Assembly: GCA_014379345.1 (NCBI GenBank) | Contig: JACMLY010000065.1 | Coordinates: 1 to 49,689, forward strand | Reading direction: 5' to 3' | Source: Chitinophagaceae bacterium | Lineage (GTDB): Bacteria; Bacteroidota; Bacteroidia; Chitinophagales; Chitinophagaceae | Length of the DNA: 49,689 bases | In this document: positions 32,876 through 41,961 of the stretch, piece by piece | Position numbering within the stretch: position 1 is the stretch's first letter | Layout of the letters: each line of letters opens with the position of its first letter | Notes under the pieces: generated by a model | Told to the model about the DNA's origin: nothing | What the model saw: the letters and a program-made list of their open reading frames with translations, nothing else | Databases searched by the model: none | Position numbers and translations under genes: made by a program

Positions 32876-33315
32876 CTACAAAGACTTCCAATGGTGCTCT
32901 ACGGAGCACGGACGAGGCTATAAATTTGGTCTACAAAGATTACACCCCAATGGGGTGTTTTAAGAGTCCTTTTTTAACAGGAAAATTTTATTTATTTATC
33001 GGTTATTTCAGGTATTGAATCTTTGTAGAAATCATTTGCAGATGGTAATGAAGCTCTTCTTAAATTCAGATTTTTACCATCGCCCGACAAAAACTCCGCA
33101 GGAGTTTAATCTTTGTAGAAAATATATCTTAACCTTAAATCCGCTCCGTAGGAGCGGCATCTCTTAATCGTAAAAGTCAAATAAATATTCTCGTCAAAAT
33201 CCGCTTGAGGCTTTTAAAAATTTGAGATTTTCCTTCAAGAAGGATGGTGCTCCTACCGAGCATAGACCAAGCTTTGATTTGGCCTACAAAGATTACACCC
33301 CGATGGGGTATTTTA
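32876..33315. repeat. Dispersed stem-loop repeats with TAATCTTTGTAGA tail
   Basis: This lies in the 724-bp gene-free stretch 32842-33565. Units consist of a short palindrome followed by TAATCTTTGTAGA. Minus-strand units are at 32930-32960 and 33283-33315 (palindromes around ACCCC..GGGG). A plus-strand unit is at 33091-33122 (ACTCCGCAGGAGT). A lone tail is at 33016-33031, lone palindromes are at 33141-33157 (CCGCTCCGTAGGAGCGG) and 33246-33262, and a partial unit is at 32876-32909. The two minus-strand units share 18 identical bases. No open frame of note is seen, and I see nothing else in this stretch. Confidence 0.8.
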
Positions 33316-33565
33316 GTTTCGTTTTTTAACCGAAAAACTACTGCGGATAAATAGAGCATTTTAGAAAACGTGTTTGTAGATCACCGGTAACACATTCGTT
33401 GTAATAAATTGGATTTATGCAGAATAGTATTTATGTCCGCAGTAAAACCCTATTATTTTTATTCGATTTTCGCCGGAAATAAACTTTCAGCCAACAAAAA
33501 AAGCCACAACTAGCAAATGGGCTTAAACTTTTTAATACCTGGATTGTATAAAAGAAGAACTTCTT

Positions 33566-34867
33566 ATGACCAAAGTAGACATAATAATCGTTGGAGCCGG
33601 AGCTGCGGGACTTATATGCGCGAAAGAACTTAGCGAAGCGGGAAATAAAGTAATGGTTATTGAAGCCAGTGAACGCATAGGCGGAAGAATTTACACCATT
33701 GTTGATAATCATTTCACATTACCTGTAGAATTGGGAGCCGAATTCATACATGGTGATCTTCCTTTAACGAAACAATTATTGAAAGAGGCAGGAATAGATT
33801 TTTACAAAATAAAGGGTGCCATCTGGAGATCACAAAGCGGCGTATTCGTGGAAGAAGATGATTTTTTTGAGGATGTAGACCAGGTGATAAAACAACTGAA
33901 AAAACTAGATACGGATTTGAATATTGCAGATTTTCTTGCGCAATACTTCTCAGGTGACGGGCACGCAAAAATCCGAAAGACATTAACGGGCTTCGTCGAA
34001 GGATACGATGCCGCCGATACAAAAAAAGCAAGCTCATTTGCATTGCTGCAGGAATTATTGGGTGAAGATGATAATCAATACCGTATAAAAGGCGGCTATA
34101 CAAAACTGGTTGATCATCTGGCTGATACAGGCAGAAAAGCCGGCTGTTGTTTTAAATTGCAAACGGTTGTTACAGAGGTAAGATGGCACAAAGGACATGT
34201 AGAAGCCATAGACCAGACAGGCGTCAGTTATACAGCAAAAAAAATCATTGTCACTGTTCCCCTGGGTGTGTTACAAGCCGCAAAAGAAAGTCCAGGGCAT
34301 ATCAATTTTTCTCCAGCCATCAGCGACGTTCAAAAAGCAATCGATTCACTGGGTTATGGCATTGTGATCAAACTGATCCTGCAATTCGAGGAGCCCCTGT
34401 GGAATTACGCAAAAGATATTCAATCGAAAAAAAAGAAAAAAGAACCCGGATTTTTATTCTCCGATGCCGTCATACCGACCTGGTGGACGCAGTTACCGGA
34501 AAAAAACGCAATGATCACAGGTTGGATTGCCGGGCCGCAGGCTGCACGGCTGCAAAATGAGCCTGATGAAAAGCTGATTCGTCTCGGGCTGGAATCCCTG
34601 TCTGTTATTTTCAATCTTTCACGCGAAACATTGCAATCTAAATTGATTGGCTCGTATATTTTTAACTGGTCGAAAAACGAATTTGCAAAAGGGGCTTATT
34701 CCTATGAAACCGTGCAATCAAAGAATGCCAAAAGGATAATCATGGAACCCACAGAGAAAACCATTTACTTTGCAGGCGAAGCTTACCACGAAGGCCCCGA
34801 AAGAGGAACAGTCGAAGCTGCTCTCAGGAATGGAATGGAGACAGCCTGTAAAATTATAAAAAAATAA
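33566..34867 (+). CDS. FAD-dependent amine oxidase family protein
   Basis: A 433-residue flavoprotein of the monoamine/polyamine oxidase and desaturase superfamily. The dinucleotide-binding motif is at the N-terminus (IIVGAGAAGL, G10-x-G12-x-x-G15) with the E of MVIEAS as ribose ligand and the GGR of ERIGGRI. The C-terminus has the second FAD block YFAGEAYHEG..GTVEAALRNGMETA. There is no signal peptide, so it is cytoplasmic. It oxidises an unknown amine or related substrate. It stands alone, with repeats upstream and a receiver gene 170 bp downstream. Confidence 0.9.
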   Translation: MTKVDIIIVGAGAAGLICAKELSEAGNKVMVIEASERIGGRIYTIVDNHFTLPVELGAEFIHGDLPLTKQLLKEAGIDFYKIKGAIWRSQSGVFVEEDDFFEDVDQVIKQLKKLDTDLNIADFLAQYFSGDGHAKIRKTLTGFVEGYDAADTKKASSFALLQELLGEDDNQYRIKGGYTKLVDHLADTGRKAGCCFKLQTVVTEVRWHKGHVEAIDQTGVSYTAKKIIVTVPLGVLQAAKESPGHINFSPAISDVQKAIDSLGYGIVIKLILQFEEPLWNYAKDIQSKKKKKEPGFLFSDAVIPTWWTQLPEKNAMITGWIAGPQAARLQNEPDEKLIRLGLESLSVIFNLSRETLQSKLIGSYIFNWSKNEFAKGAYSYETVQSKNAKRIIMEPTEKTIYFAGEAYHEGPERGTVEAALRNGMETACKIIKK

Positions 34868-34967
34868 TGGATGCGGATCACTGGTCAACGCCTGTATGTG
34901 AACCTGAAGTGCGCGAAGATTATTGCATCCATTTACCACTGAAATCAATGAATAATTCTGTTTTTAC

Positions 34968-34998
34968 TTGAAGGATAATTATCCGTTCTATAGTTTTT
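34968..34998 (+). promoter_or_regulatory. Candidate promoter with palindrome in its spacer
   Basis: TTG at 34968-34970, a 20-bp spacer and TAGTTTTT at 34991-34998 (one base off TAnnTTTG). The spacer contains the perfect palindrome GGATAATTATCC (34973-34984), a possible regulator site for the receiver gene that starts 40 bp downstream. Confidence 0.4.
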
Positions 34999-35037
34999 AA
35001 ATACAGCTAAACAATTACCACTCTAAAACGCTAAATC

Positions 35038-35421
35038 ATGCCAAACACTTCTTTGCAAAACAACAGAACAAAAAAAGTACTCATTGTTGAAGATGAGGGT
35101 GACATGTGTTTGCTGCTAAACATTTTACTAAATGGAAAGGAAATGGAACTGGACCACGTAAAAAACCTTTCGGCAGCAGAAGAATACCTTCAACAGGAAC
35201 AACCTTCCGTAATTATTTTGGATAATAAACTACCAGATGGATTCGGGATTGATTTTATTTCTTTCCTGAAGAAAAAATATCCTTCCGTAAAGATTATCAT
35301 GATCTCTGGCTTTGATAGCTCTGCCAAAGATGTAGCGCTGGAAAATGGTGCTGATATCTTTTTGGAAAAGCCGTTCACAAGGGAACAACTGTACCAGTCG
35401 ATCAGGAGATTGTTCAATTAG
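35038..35421 (+). CDS. Single-domain response regulator
   Basis: A 127-residue receiver domain with E18-D19 in LIVEDEGD, phosphoacceptor D62 in IIILDNKLPDGFG, the Ser switch in IIMISGFDSS and the Lys of FLEKPFT. It has no output domain, unlike CheY-like regulators with a DNA-binding half. No kinase is nearby. The short 11-residue N-terminal extension is polar and probably disordered. Confidence 0.88.
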   Translation: MPNTSLQNNRTKKVLIVEDEGDMCLLLNILLNGKEMELDHVKNLSAAEEYLQQEQPSVIILDNKLPDGFGIDFISFLKKKYPSVKIIMISGFDSSAKDVALENGADIFLEKPFTREQLYQSIRRLFN

Positions 35422-35435
35422 GGTTCCCATGATCA

Positions 35436-35457
35436 CTCTAAATATTTTTCTTTAGAG
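35436..35457 (+). terminator. Weak hairpin after the receiver gene
   Basis: CTCTAAA and TTTAGAG (7-bp arms) with an 8-base A/T loop, 14 bp after the stop codon. It is short, so the call is tentative. Confidence 0.4.
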
Positions 35458-35502
35458 CAACAATCTTAATCCTTCTTGTATTAGTGCCTTCGTAACAAAA
35501 AA

Positions 35503-35535
35503 GGTGGCCACCAAGTCACTAAGACGCAAAGAAAG
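35503..35535. repeat. Isolated intergenic repeat phrase (CACCAAGTCACTAAGACG)
   Basis: A single copy of a phrase that I recall from intergenic regions of many unrelated bacteria (variants of CACCAAG, AAGACGCAAAG). Only one arm is present here, so no hairpin is formed. Its identity as a dispersed repeat rests on memory, not on a second copy in this window. Confidence 0.4.
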
Positions 35536-35656
35536 GTACTCTGATCCAAAGATTCTTTGTGTATGTGGCATTTTTACATTGTCAGGCTTTTTGCTGACAG
35601 TCATTTCGCCGATAACTCTTTGAAATTGGGGGAGACTTTCAATTAAATTAACTGTT

Positions 35657-36826
35657 TCATTGATCATAAAGGGTCCGGTGAATGCCTATTTGAAGGCCGC
35701 GCAATTCAGAGAGTCCTCTCATGCGGCCTATACAGGAGTAACCAGGATTCGTGATCTTTTTAAGATCATCCATCATCTGGTGCCCGTGATCCGGTCGAAA
35801 TGGAATGGGTGAATCCACTAGTTGCTGCGTTGCCAACACTTCTTTTACAACCTCGTACATATCAGTATCGCCATTTAAGTGATCGGCTTCATAAAAATTT
35901 CCATCTTCATCCCGTTTTGTGTTGCGTAAATGCACAAAATGCAGGTGTGTACCGATGCCCCGCAAAATAGATACAAGATCATTGTGCTTTCCGGCTCCCA
36001 ATGAACCTGTACAGAAACAAATTCCATTGCTTTTATTCGGAACTGATGTCAGAATGTATTGTATATCCTCTTCCGAACTGACAATGCGGGGCAGCCCGAG
36101 AATATCAAACGGCGGATCGTCGGGATGAATGGCTAGTCGTATATCTAACTCGTCAGCAACAGGAGAAATTTCCTGCAGAAAAAAACGCAGGCTTTCCCGT
36201 AATGCAGCGCGATCAATATCTGCGTACTTACCTAATTTATTACGCATCTGTTCAAGCGTCTGCTTTTTTTCTCCCGGAATGCCAAACATAATAATATCTC
36301 TTAACTGTTCTAATTGAGTTGTTGTGTATGTTTTATACCTGTTCTCTGCTTCAAGCAAAATTTTTTCAGGATAGCTTTCTATAGCATTTTTTCTTTGTAG
36401 AATGTACAGGTCGAACACGGCAAGATCATACCAGTTGAAATATAATGCCCTGGATCCATCTGCCATCTCATAATCGAGATTAGTTCGGGTCCAGTCGTTC
36501 ACTGGCATAAAATTATACGTGACGATCTTGATGCCACAGGAAGCAAGATTGATGATCGTCTGCTTATAGTTTTCAATATAATTGTGGTAGTTCCCGGTTT
36601 GCGTTTTGATCGATTCATGCACTGTAACGCTTTCTACCACATCCCATGTAAGGCCACTGGCTCCAATGATATTTTTTCTTTTATTGATCTCTTCTACCGT
36701 CCAGACATCTCCTGCGGGAACATGATGAAGTGCGGTCACGATCCCGGAGGCGCCGGTTTGTAAAACTGATTGCAATTGAACCGGATCATCAGGCCCGAAC
36801 CAACGCCAGGTTTCTTTTAGCAGCAT
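35657..36826 (-). CDS. uxuA: Mannonate dehydratase
   Basis: A 389-residue enzyme that dehydrates D-mannonate to 2-keto-3-deoxy-D-gluconate, with Fe2+/Mn2+ in a TIM barrel. Recognisable family segments: the opening LKETWRWFGPDDPV, ALHHVPAGDVW, VVESVTVHE, YNFMPVNDWTRT, LAIHPDDPPFDILGLPRIVS, GICFCTGSLGAGKHND, HFVHLRNTK, and the end PFRPDHGHQM. Length is normal. It lies 24 bp downstream of the SDR gene on the same strand and shares its promoter and palindromic operator, so the two form a mannonate-using operon. Confidence 0.95.
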   Translation of the reverse strand: MLLKETWRWFGPDDPVQLQSVLQTGASGIVTALHHVPAGDVWTVEEINKRKNIIGASGLTWDVVESVTVHESIKTQTGNYHNYIENYKQTIINLASCGIKIVTYNFMPVNDWTRTNLDYEMADGSRALYFNWYDLAVFDLYILQRKNAIESYPEKILLEAENRYKTYTTTQLEQLRDIIMFGIPGEKKQTLEQMRNKLGKYADIDRAALRESLRFFLQEISPVADELDIRLAIHPDDPPFDILGLPRIVSSEEDIQYILTSVPNKSNGICFCTGSLGAGKHNDLVSILRGIGTHLHFVHLRNTKRDEDGNFYEADHLNGDTDMYEVVKEVLATQQLVDSPIPFRPDHGHQMMDDLKKITNPGYSCIGRMRGLSELRGLQIGIHRTLYDQ

Positions 36827-36850
36827 AAAATTTTTGAATTGAACGTTCGA

Positions 36851-37672
36851 CTATACTCCTGAAAAAACACTAAATCCCCCATCTACACAGATCACTTCTC
36901 CACTCACAAATGCCGAAGCATCGCTTAATAACCAAATCAACGCCCCTATCAATTCATCGGGATTACCAAAACGTTTGAAAGGAGTATTTTTTAATACCGC
37001 CTCACCCCGGCTTGTGAAAGTTCCATCCGGATTTGTCAGAAGATGCTTGTTTTGCTGAGTAATGAAAAACCCGGGAGCTATTGCATTTACCCTGATCTTA
37101 CTTCCAAAGCGGTTCGCAGTTTCCACGCACATCCACCGTGTATAATTATCAATTGCCGCCTTCGCCATTGAATAACCAAGTACTCTTGTAATGGCCGACT
37201 GGGCTGCCATTGAAGAAATATTCACAATGCTGCCGCCTGATACCTGCAATGCTTTTCCAAAAACAGTTACCGGCAATATCGTCCCGAATAAATTCAGGTC
37301 GAACGCTTTTTTTAACCCGTCAACATCAATATCAAAAACATCTTTATCGGGGCCAATAACAGCTTCGGGCACATTGCCGCCGGCAGCATTTACAAGTCCG
37401 TCAATTCTTCCCCATTTTTGTAAAACGATATCGCTTGCCAGTAGCAGGTCTGGTTTTGAAAGCACGTCGGCTTTAATAAATACAGCCTCGCTCCCGTTCT
37501 GATTCAATTGCCTTACGCGCTCATTTCCGATCTGTTCATTACGGCCTACCAGCGCTATTTTTCCGCCCATATCTGAAATGCCCTGAACAAAAGATTCACC
37601 CAATACTCCTGTGGCGCCGGTAACAACAATAATTTTATTTTGTAAACTAAACAGTTGATTTGATTTTTGCAT
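36851..37672 (-). CDS. SDR-family oxidoreductase, probable D-mannonate oxidoreductase
   Basis: A 273-residue classical short-chain dehydrogenase. Rossmann motif IVVTGATGVLGESF is at the N-terminus, then NAAGG, the catalytic Ser in IVNISSMAAQSA, Tyr/Lys in GYSMAKAAIDNYT, and the C-terminal SAFVSGEVICVDGGFSVF. With uxuA next in the operon it most likely interconverts D-fructuronate and D-mannonate, as SDR-type UxuB proteins do in Firmicutes and Bacteroidota. A longer frame opens at 37714, but the Met at 37672 (MQKSNQLFSLQNK) gives the normal family N-terminus, so I use it. Confidence 0.88.
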   Translation of the reverse strand: MQKSNQLFSLQNKIIVVTGATGVLGESFVQGISDMGGKIALVGRNEQIGNERVRQLNQNGSEAVFIKADVLSKPDLLLASDIVLQKWGRIDGLVNAAGGNVPEAVIGPDKDVFDIDVDGLKKAFDLNLFGTILPVTVFGKALQVSGGSIVNISSMAAQSAITRVLGYSMAKAAIDNYTRWMCVETANRFGSKIRVNAIAPGFFITQQNKHLLTNPDGTFTSRGEAVLKNTPFKRFGNPDELIGALIWLLSDASAFVSGEVICVDGGFSVFSGV

Positions 37673-37820
37673 GTAGTAAATTAAGTAAGATGACAAGCAG
37701 CAAATAATTTTCAATGCAAGTTAAAGCAGATACCCTTCACAAGTGAGCGAAGATCTTTTAAGACAGTATTTATTGTTTTAAAAGAGGGTAAATTTCGTGA
37801 TCAAAATAAAATTTTCCAAT

Positions 37821-37851
37821 CAAAAATATAATTTTCTGCAATCGATTGCAA
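37821..37851 (-). promoter_or_regulatory. Promoter of the SDR-uxuA operon
   Basis: On the minus strand there is TTG (37851-37849), a 20-bp spacer and a perfect TAnnTTTG box, TATTTTTG (37828-37821). The predicted transcription start is about 140 bp upstream of the SDR start codon. The LacI-type palindrome occupies the upstream half of this promoter. The rest of the 362-bp gap to the ThuA gene holds no convincing gene. Confidence 0.65.
37837..37850. promoter_or_regulatory. LacI-family operator, TGCAATCGATTGCA
   Basis: A perfect 14-bp palindrome with a central CG, the usual form of LacI/GntR-type operators. It covers the -33 element and most of the spacer of the SDR-uxuA promoter, so binding would block transcription. 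The same 14 bp occur at 43256-43269 near susC, and a LacI regulator gene lies between. Confidence 0.7.
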
Positions 37852-38076
37852 AAAATACTACTTTTATCCTGTACATCGAAAAATTATGATTGCTGCTTTT
37901 GCCAAAAAATTTACGTGCCCGGTCATTTTTATATTGCAACCAGTCATTCAACTATTGACTACGACATTCGACGCAATTTTATCTGATCAGGAAACTGCCT
38001 TCCAAGAATCACCATGCGCACAACAGCCTGCGATCATTTACCGGACTTTAAAATACCATCATTCATAAAATTTAAA

Positions 38077-38946
38077 ATGATCTCAATATTTTCCCGATCA
38101 AGAAGAATACGAACTATGCTGTTGCTATGCGTAATTACACTGGTATTGAGTTCAGGTGTCAGCACAACCAGCGACAAAAAGGTGAACTGGAAGAATGTCA
38201 AAGTGCTTGTTTACACTAAAAATGGGAAGGGATATGTGCATGATAATATTCCTTTTGCTGTCAGCTGCATACAAAAACTGGGAAAGGAAAATGGATTTAA
38301 AGTTGATGTTTCTGATACGCCAACGGTTTTTACCGAAAATAATCTAAAGCAATATACCCTGCTGCTATTTCCCAGTACAAACAATGACGTTTTCGACACG
38401 GATGAACAAAGGCTTGTTTTCAGGAGATATATACAATCCGGTGGGGGGTTTGTTGGTTTGCATTCGGTAACAGGCACCGAAAGAAACTGGAAATGGTTTA
38501 AAATGATGGTAGGGGGAACATTTTCATGGCATGCAAAGAACCAGAAATTTAAGGTAAAAGTGATTGAATCCGCTCATCCCACTGTGCAGGGACTTCCAAA
38601 GATCTGGGAAAGAAAAGATGAATGTTATTTTGCAAAAGAATTATATCCCGGTACAAAAGTGTTGATGGCTCATGATGTAACAAGTTTGGATTGGAATACT
38701 ACCGATTCGGTCAAGATCCGGCAATTTTCCGCACCGTATGCTGACCTGTACCCCGCAGTTTGGTATCAACAATTTGATGGGGGGAATATATGGGTTACCG
38801 CACTCGGGCACGATAAAGAAAACTATGAAGAGCCTGTATATGTTAAACATATTTTCCAGGGTATAAGCTTTGTTGCAAGTCAGTCAAAAAAATTAGATGT
38901 TTCAAAAGCTTATGCAGACTCAAGAGATACGCCGGTTCGTTTTTAA
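38077..38946 (+). CDS. Exported ThuA-like protein
   Basis: A 289-residue protein with a signal peptide (basic RSRRIR followed by a hydrophobic stretch at about 12-27) and a ThuA-like domain of the class-I glutamine-amidotransferase-like fold: VLVYTKNGKGYVHDNIP, a FPSTNNDVFD loop, GGGFVGLHSVTG and GGNIWVTALGHDKENY. ThuA proteins sit next to Gfo/Idh/MocA oxidoreductases in many Bacteroidota sugar loci and are linked to 3-keto-sugar chemistry, but the reaction here is not known. An in-frame upstream ATG at 38014 would add 21 polar residues before the signal, so I start at 38077. Confidence 0.82.
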   Translation: MISIFSRSRRIRTMLLLCVITLVLSSGVSTTSDKKVNWKNVKVLVYTKNGKGYVHDNIPFAVSCIQKLGKENGFKVDVSDTPTVFTENNLKQYTLLLFPSTNNDVFDTDEQRLVFRRYIQSGGGFVGLHSVTGTERNWKWFKMMVGGTFSWHAKNQKFKVKVIESAHPTVQGLPKIWERKDECYFAKELYPGTKVLMAHDVTSLDWNTTDSVKIRQFSAPYADLYPAVWYQQFDGGNIWVTALGHDKENYEEPVYVKHIFQGISFVASQSKKLDVSKAYADSRDTPVRF

Positions 38947-38994
38947 TAGTTGTTCTGAGCAAATCATATTATTTACCCTTATACATGTCGCCAT

Positions 38995-40425
38995 ATGAGT
39001 ACAAATGATAAAAATTTTTCGAGCCGCAGAAGCTTTGTAAAGAATGCCATTAAAGGCACCGTAGCGGCCACTATTCCCCTCTCAGCATTTCCAACAATTG
39101 TGCCTGCACATGTGTTGGGCAAAAACGCTCCGAGCAACCAGATCAATGTTGGTGCTATCGGTAATGGACGAATTTCACGCGACCACGATATGCCCGGTGT
39201 GCTTAGAACAAATCATGGACGGATCGTTGCAGTTTGTGACCTTGATAAAAAGCGTGTTGAGGCTGCAAAAACCCTGGTAAACGATTATTACACCAAAAAA
39301 AATGGCCAGCCATATGACGGGGTAAAAACATATGATGATTACCGTGAGCTGCTCAATAATAAAGATATCGACGCGGTTCTTATCAGTACACCCGACCACT
39401 GGCATACGATCCCCGCTATTCATGCAGTGAGGGCGGGGAAGGATGTTTATATGCAAAAACCGGCTTCTCTTACGATTGCTGAAGGCAGACTGCTAAGCAA
39501 TGAAGTGAATAAGTCGGGACGGATACTGCAGATCGGCAGTCAACAAAGATCGATGCCGCAATTCAAAAAAGCATGTGAGCTGGTGCGCAATGGCAGGATC
39601 GGCAAACTGCAAACGATTATTATCGGCCTGCCGATAGATGATCCAAAGCAAAGCACAGTTGAACCATTGATGCCTGTTCCCTCTAACCTGAATTATGATA
39701 TGTGGTTGGGACCTACACCCTACGCCGCTTACACTGAAAAAAGGGTGCATCCGCAGGTGGGGTATGGAAGGCCCGGATGGTTACGGGTTGAACAATTTGG
39801 CGCCGGCATGATTACCGGTTGGGGCGCACATCATTTTGATATTGCCAACTGGGGCATGGGTACAGAATATACAGGCCCTCTGGAAATTTTATGCAAGGCG
39901 GAATTTCCACCGGCCGGAAACTTATGGAATGTGCATGGTCCATTTAAATCAGAAATGTTATTTGATAACGGCGTAAAGGTTTTTGCCAGTAATGACAATC
40001 CAAATGGCGTGAAGTTCATTGGATCAGAAGGATGGATATTTGTGACAAGGGGAAATTATACGGCATCCGCCAGCGACCCGGTTGCACAAGGCAAAAGCAC
40101 CAAGGCACTGGATGCGAGTGACCCAAAAATCCTCGGATCTGAAATTGGGGCCAATGGAATTCATCTTTATGAAAGTAAAGACCATCACAGCAACTGGCTC
40201 GATTGTGTAATCAGCCGTCAGGCTCCTATTACGCCAATTGAAGTCGGGCATCGCGCCTGTACAGTGTGCCTGTTAAATCATGCATCCATGAAACTGCAAC
40301 GAAAACTTAGCTGGGACCCAATCCAGGAAAGATTTAAAAATGATGATGATGCCAACGCAATGCTGTCACGAACCAACCGCTGGCCCTATGTGATCAATGG
40401 CAATCAGTCGGTGCTTGGATTTTAA
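38995..40425 (+). CDS. Tat-exported Gfo/Idh/MocA oxidoreductase
   Basis: A 476-residue protein with a twin-arginine signal (S-R11-R12-S-F-V-K, then a hydrophobic stretch), which implies folding with NAD(P) before export. The Rossmann part has INVGAIGNGR and VAVCDLDKKR, and STPDHWHTIPAI is the family's TPDHWH block. The catalytic EKP motif reads QKP (MQKPASL), with the Lys kept. The C-terminal domain has GAHHFDIANWG. Such exported family members oxidise or reduce sugars at C3 in the periplasm of several Bacteroidota. It lies 48 bp after the ThuA gene and its stop nearly touches the next gene. Confidence 0.9.
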   Translation: MSTNDKNFSSRRSFVKNAIKGTVAATIPLSAFPTIVPAHVLGKNAPSNQINVGAIGNGRISRDHDMPGVLRTNHGRIVAVCDLDKKRVEAAKTLVNDYYTKKNGQPYDGVKTYDDYRELLNNKDIDAVLISTPDHWHTIPAIHAVRAGKDVYMQKPASLTIAEGRLLSNEVNKSGRILQIGSQQRSMPQFKKACELVRNGRIGKLQTIIIGLPIDDPKQSTVEPLMPVPSNLNYDMWLGPTPYAAYTEKRVHPQVGYGRPGWLRVEQFGAGMITGWGAHHFDIANWGMGTEYTGPLEILCKAEFPPAGNLWNVHGPFKSEMLFDNGVKVFASNDNPNGVKFIGSEGWIFVTRGNYTASASDPVAQGKSTKALDASDPKILGSEIGANGIHLYESKDHHSNWLDCVISRQAPITPIEVGHRACTVCLLNHASMKLQRKLSWDPIQERFKNDDDANAMLSRTNRWPYVINGNQSVLGF

Positions 40426-40484
40426 TGTGGAATATCGAATTCGGGAGTCAGGTTTGGGCTTCGCTAAAAAAACTGCCAGATAAT

Positions 40485-41885
40485 ATGAATTTTTTCTCGT
40501 TTACTTTTATAGTAATGATCACGATGATGGTAACGGCTTGTCAATCGCCATCAGCATCACCTGACAACACTCAAACTGACAGCAGCATGGTTAAACTGAT
40601 AACATTGGATCCCGGGCATTTTCATGCAGCCCTTGTTCAAAAATCCATGTATCCGGGTGTAGATTCGACAGTAAACGTGTACGCACCGGCGGGGCCAGAC
40701 CTGCAATTGCATCTTGCCAGGATAAATGGTTACAATAAACGTGCGGAACAGCCAACCAACTGGAATGAAGAGGTGTATACCGGGGCAGATTTTTTTGAGA
40801 AAATGTTGCAGGAAAAAAAGGGGAATATTGTTGTACTGGCAGGAAATAATCAGAAAAAGACAGAGTATATCAAAAGATGTATTGATGAAGGACTCAATAT
40901 TCTGGCAGATAAACCGATGGTAATCGATCAGAAAAACTTTGAAACCCTGAAGAATGCATTTGATGCAGCGGCATCGAAAAAATTATTGTTGTACGATATC
41001 ATGACTGAACGCTACGAGATAACAAATGCCCTTCAGCGTGAATTGTCGATGTTGCCGGAAATCTTCGGCCAACTCGAAAAAGGGACGGCTCAAGATCCCG
41101 CAGTCACAAAAGAAAGCATTCATCATTTCTATAAATATGTTTCCGGAAATGTATTGACGCGGCCGGCATGGTTCATGGATGTTTCGCAACAGGGAGAAGG
41201 GCTGGTAGATGTTACCACCCATTTGGTCGATCTCGTTCAATGGGCATCCTTTCCTGAACAGAAAATTGATTACCGGACCGACATAAAATTACTTTCTGCG
41301 CGACGCTGGAGCACTGACATGACCTTAAGCCAGTTTAACAGCATCACTAAACTAAATGGCTTTCCTGCTTACCTGCAAAAAGATGTTGTGAATGATTCTG
41401 TTTTAAAAGTATTTTCAAACGGAGAGATCCATTACCAGATAAAAGGCATCCATTCAAAAGTTTCTGTGATCTGGAATTACCAGTCGCCGGAAGGTGCCGG
41501 TGATACGCATAATTCAATGATGCGCGGCACGCTTGCAAATCTTGTAATCAGGCAGAAAAACCAGGATAAAAGACCTGTTCTGTACATTGAGCCGGTGAAA
41601 AAATCAACTGCAGAATATGAAAGTATCGCGCTGGAAAAATTAAAGATCGTTCAACAAAAATATCCCGGAATAGAATTGAAAAAAAACGACAAAGGCTGGG
41701 AAGTAATGATCCCCGACAAATACAATGAGGGCCATGAAGCGCATTTTGCCCGCGTGACTGAAAAATTGCTGGAATTTTTAAAGAAGGGAGAGCTACCCGG
41801 GTGGGAGGTTCCCAATATGATTACAAAATATTATATAACAACAGGCGCTTTGGAACTTGCACGTTCTGGCAAAGGCGCAAAGTAA
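40485..41885 (+). CDS. Gfo/Idh/MocA-family lipoprotein with putative oxidoreductase C-terminus
   Basis: A 466-residue protein. The start at 40485 gives a lipoprotein signal (MNFFSFTFIVMITMMVTACQS, lipid Cys near 19); a longer in-frame start at 40425 overlaps the previous stop by one base but puts 20 polar residues before it. The Rossmann-type domain has LITLDPGHFHAALV in place of a normal GxGxxG and DKPMVID as the EKP-like segment. The C-terminal half contains a His-rich block (GEGLVDVTTHLVDLVQW), as in the family named putative oxidoreductase C-terminal domain. The unusual dinucleotide loop leaves cofactor use uncertain. It probably works on the same sugar as the two other family members in this locus. 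Confidence 0.8.
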   Translation: MNFFSFTFIVMITMMVTACQSPSASPDNTQTDSSMVKLITLDPGHFHAALVQKSMYPGVDSTVNVYAPAGPDLQLHLARINGYNKRAEQPTNWNEEVYTGADFFEKMLQEKKGNIVVLAGNNQKKTEYIKRCIDEGLNILADKPMVIDQKNFETLKNAFDAAASKKLLLYDIMTERYEITNALQRELSMLPEIFGQLEKGTAQDPAVTKESIHHFYKYVSGNVLTRPAWFMDVSQQGEGLVDVTTHLVDLVQWASFPEQKIDYRTDIKLLSARRWSTDMTLSQFNSITKLNGFPAYLQKDVVNDSVLKVFSNGEIHYQIKGIHSKVSVIWNYQSPEGAGDTHNSMMRGTLANLVIRQKNQDKRPVLYIEPVKKSTAEYESIALEKLKIVQQKYPGIELKKNDKGWEVMIPDKYNEGHEAHFARVTEKLLEFLKKGELPGWEVPNMITKYYITTGALELARSGKGAK

Positions 41886-41961
41886 TGTAGATAAAAGCAT
41901 CAGTTATACTTTTAGATTTTAGGTAAAACTTTACAGGAATGATTAAACCCGGATCGTCTTT

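Noticed and set aside
34868..35037. Possible small gene between the amine oxidase and receiver genes
   Set aside because: No open frame with plausible composition was found; only the candidate promoter is supported.
37886..38068. 60-residue open frame before the ThuA gene
   Set aside because: It overlaps the leader of the ThuA gene, has no recognisable feature, and no promoter is placed for it.
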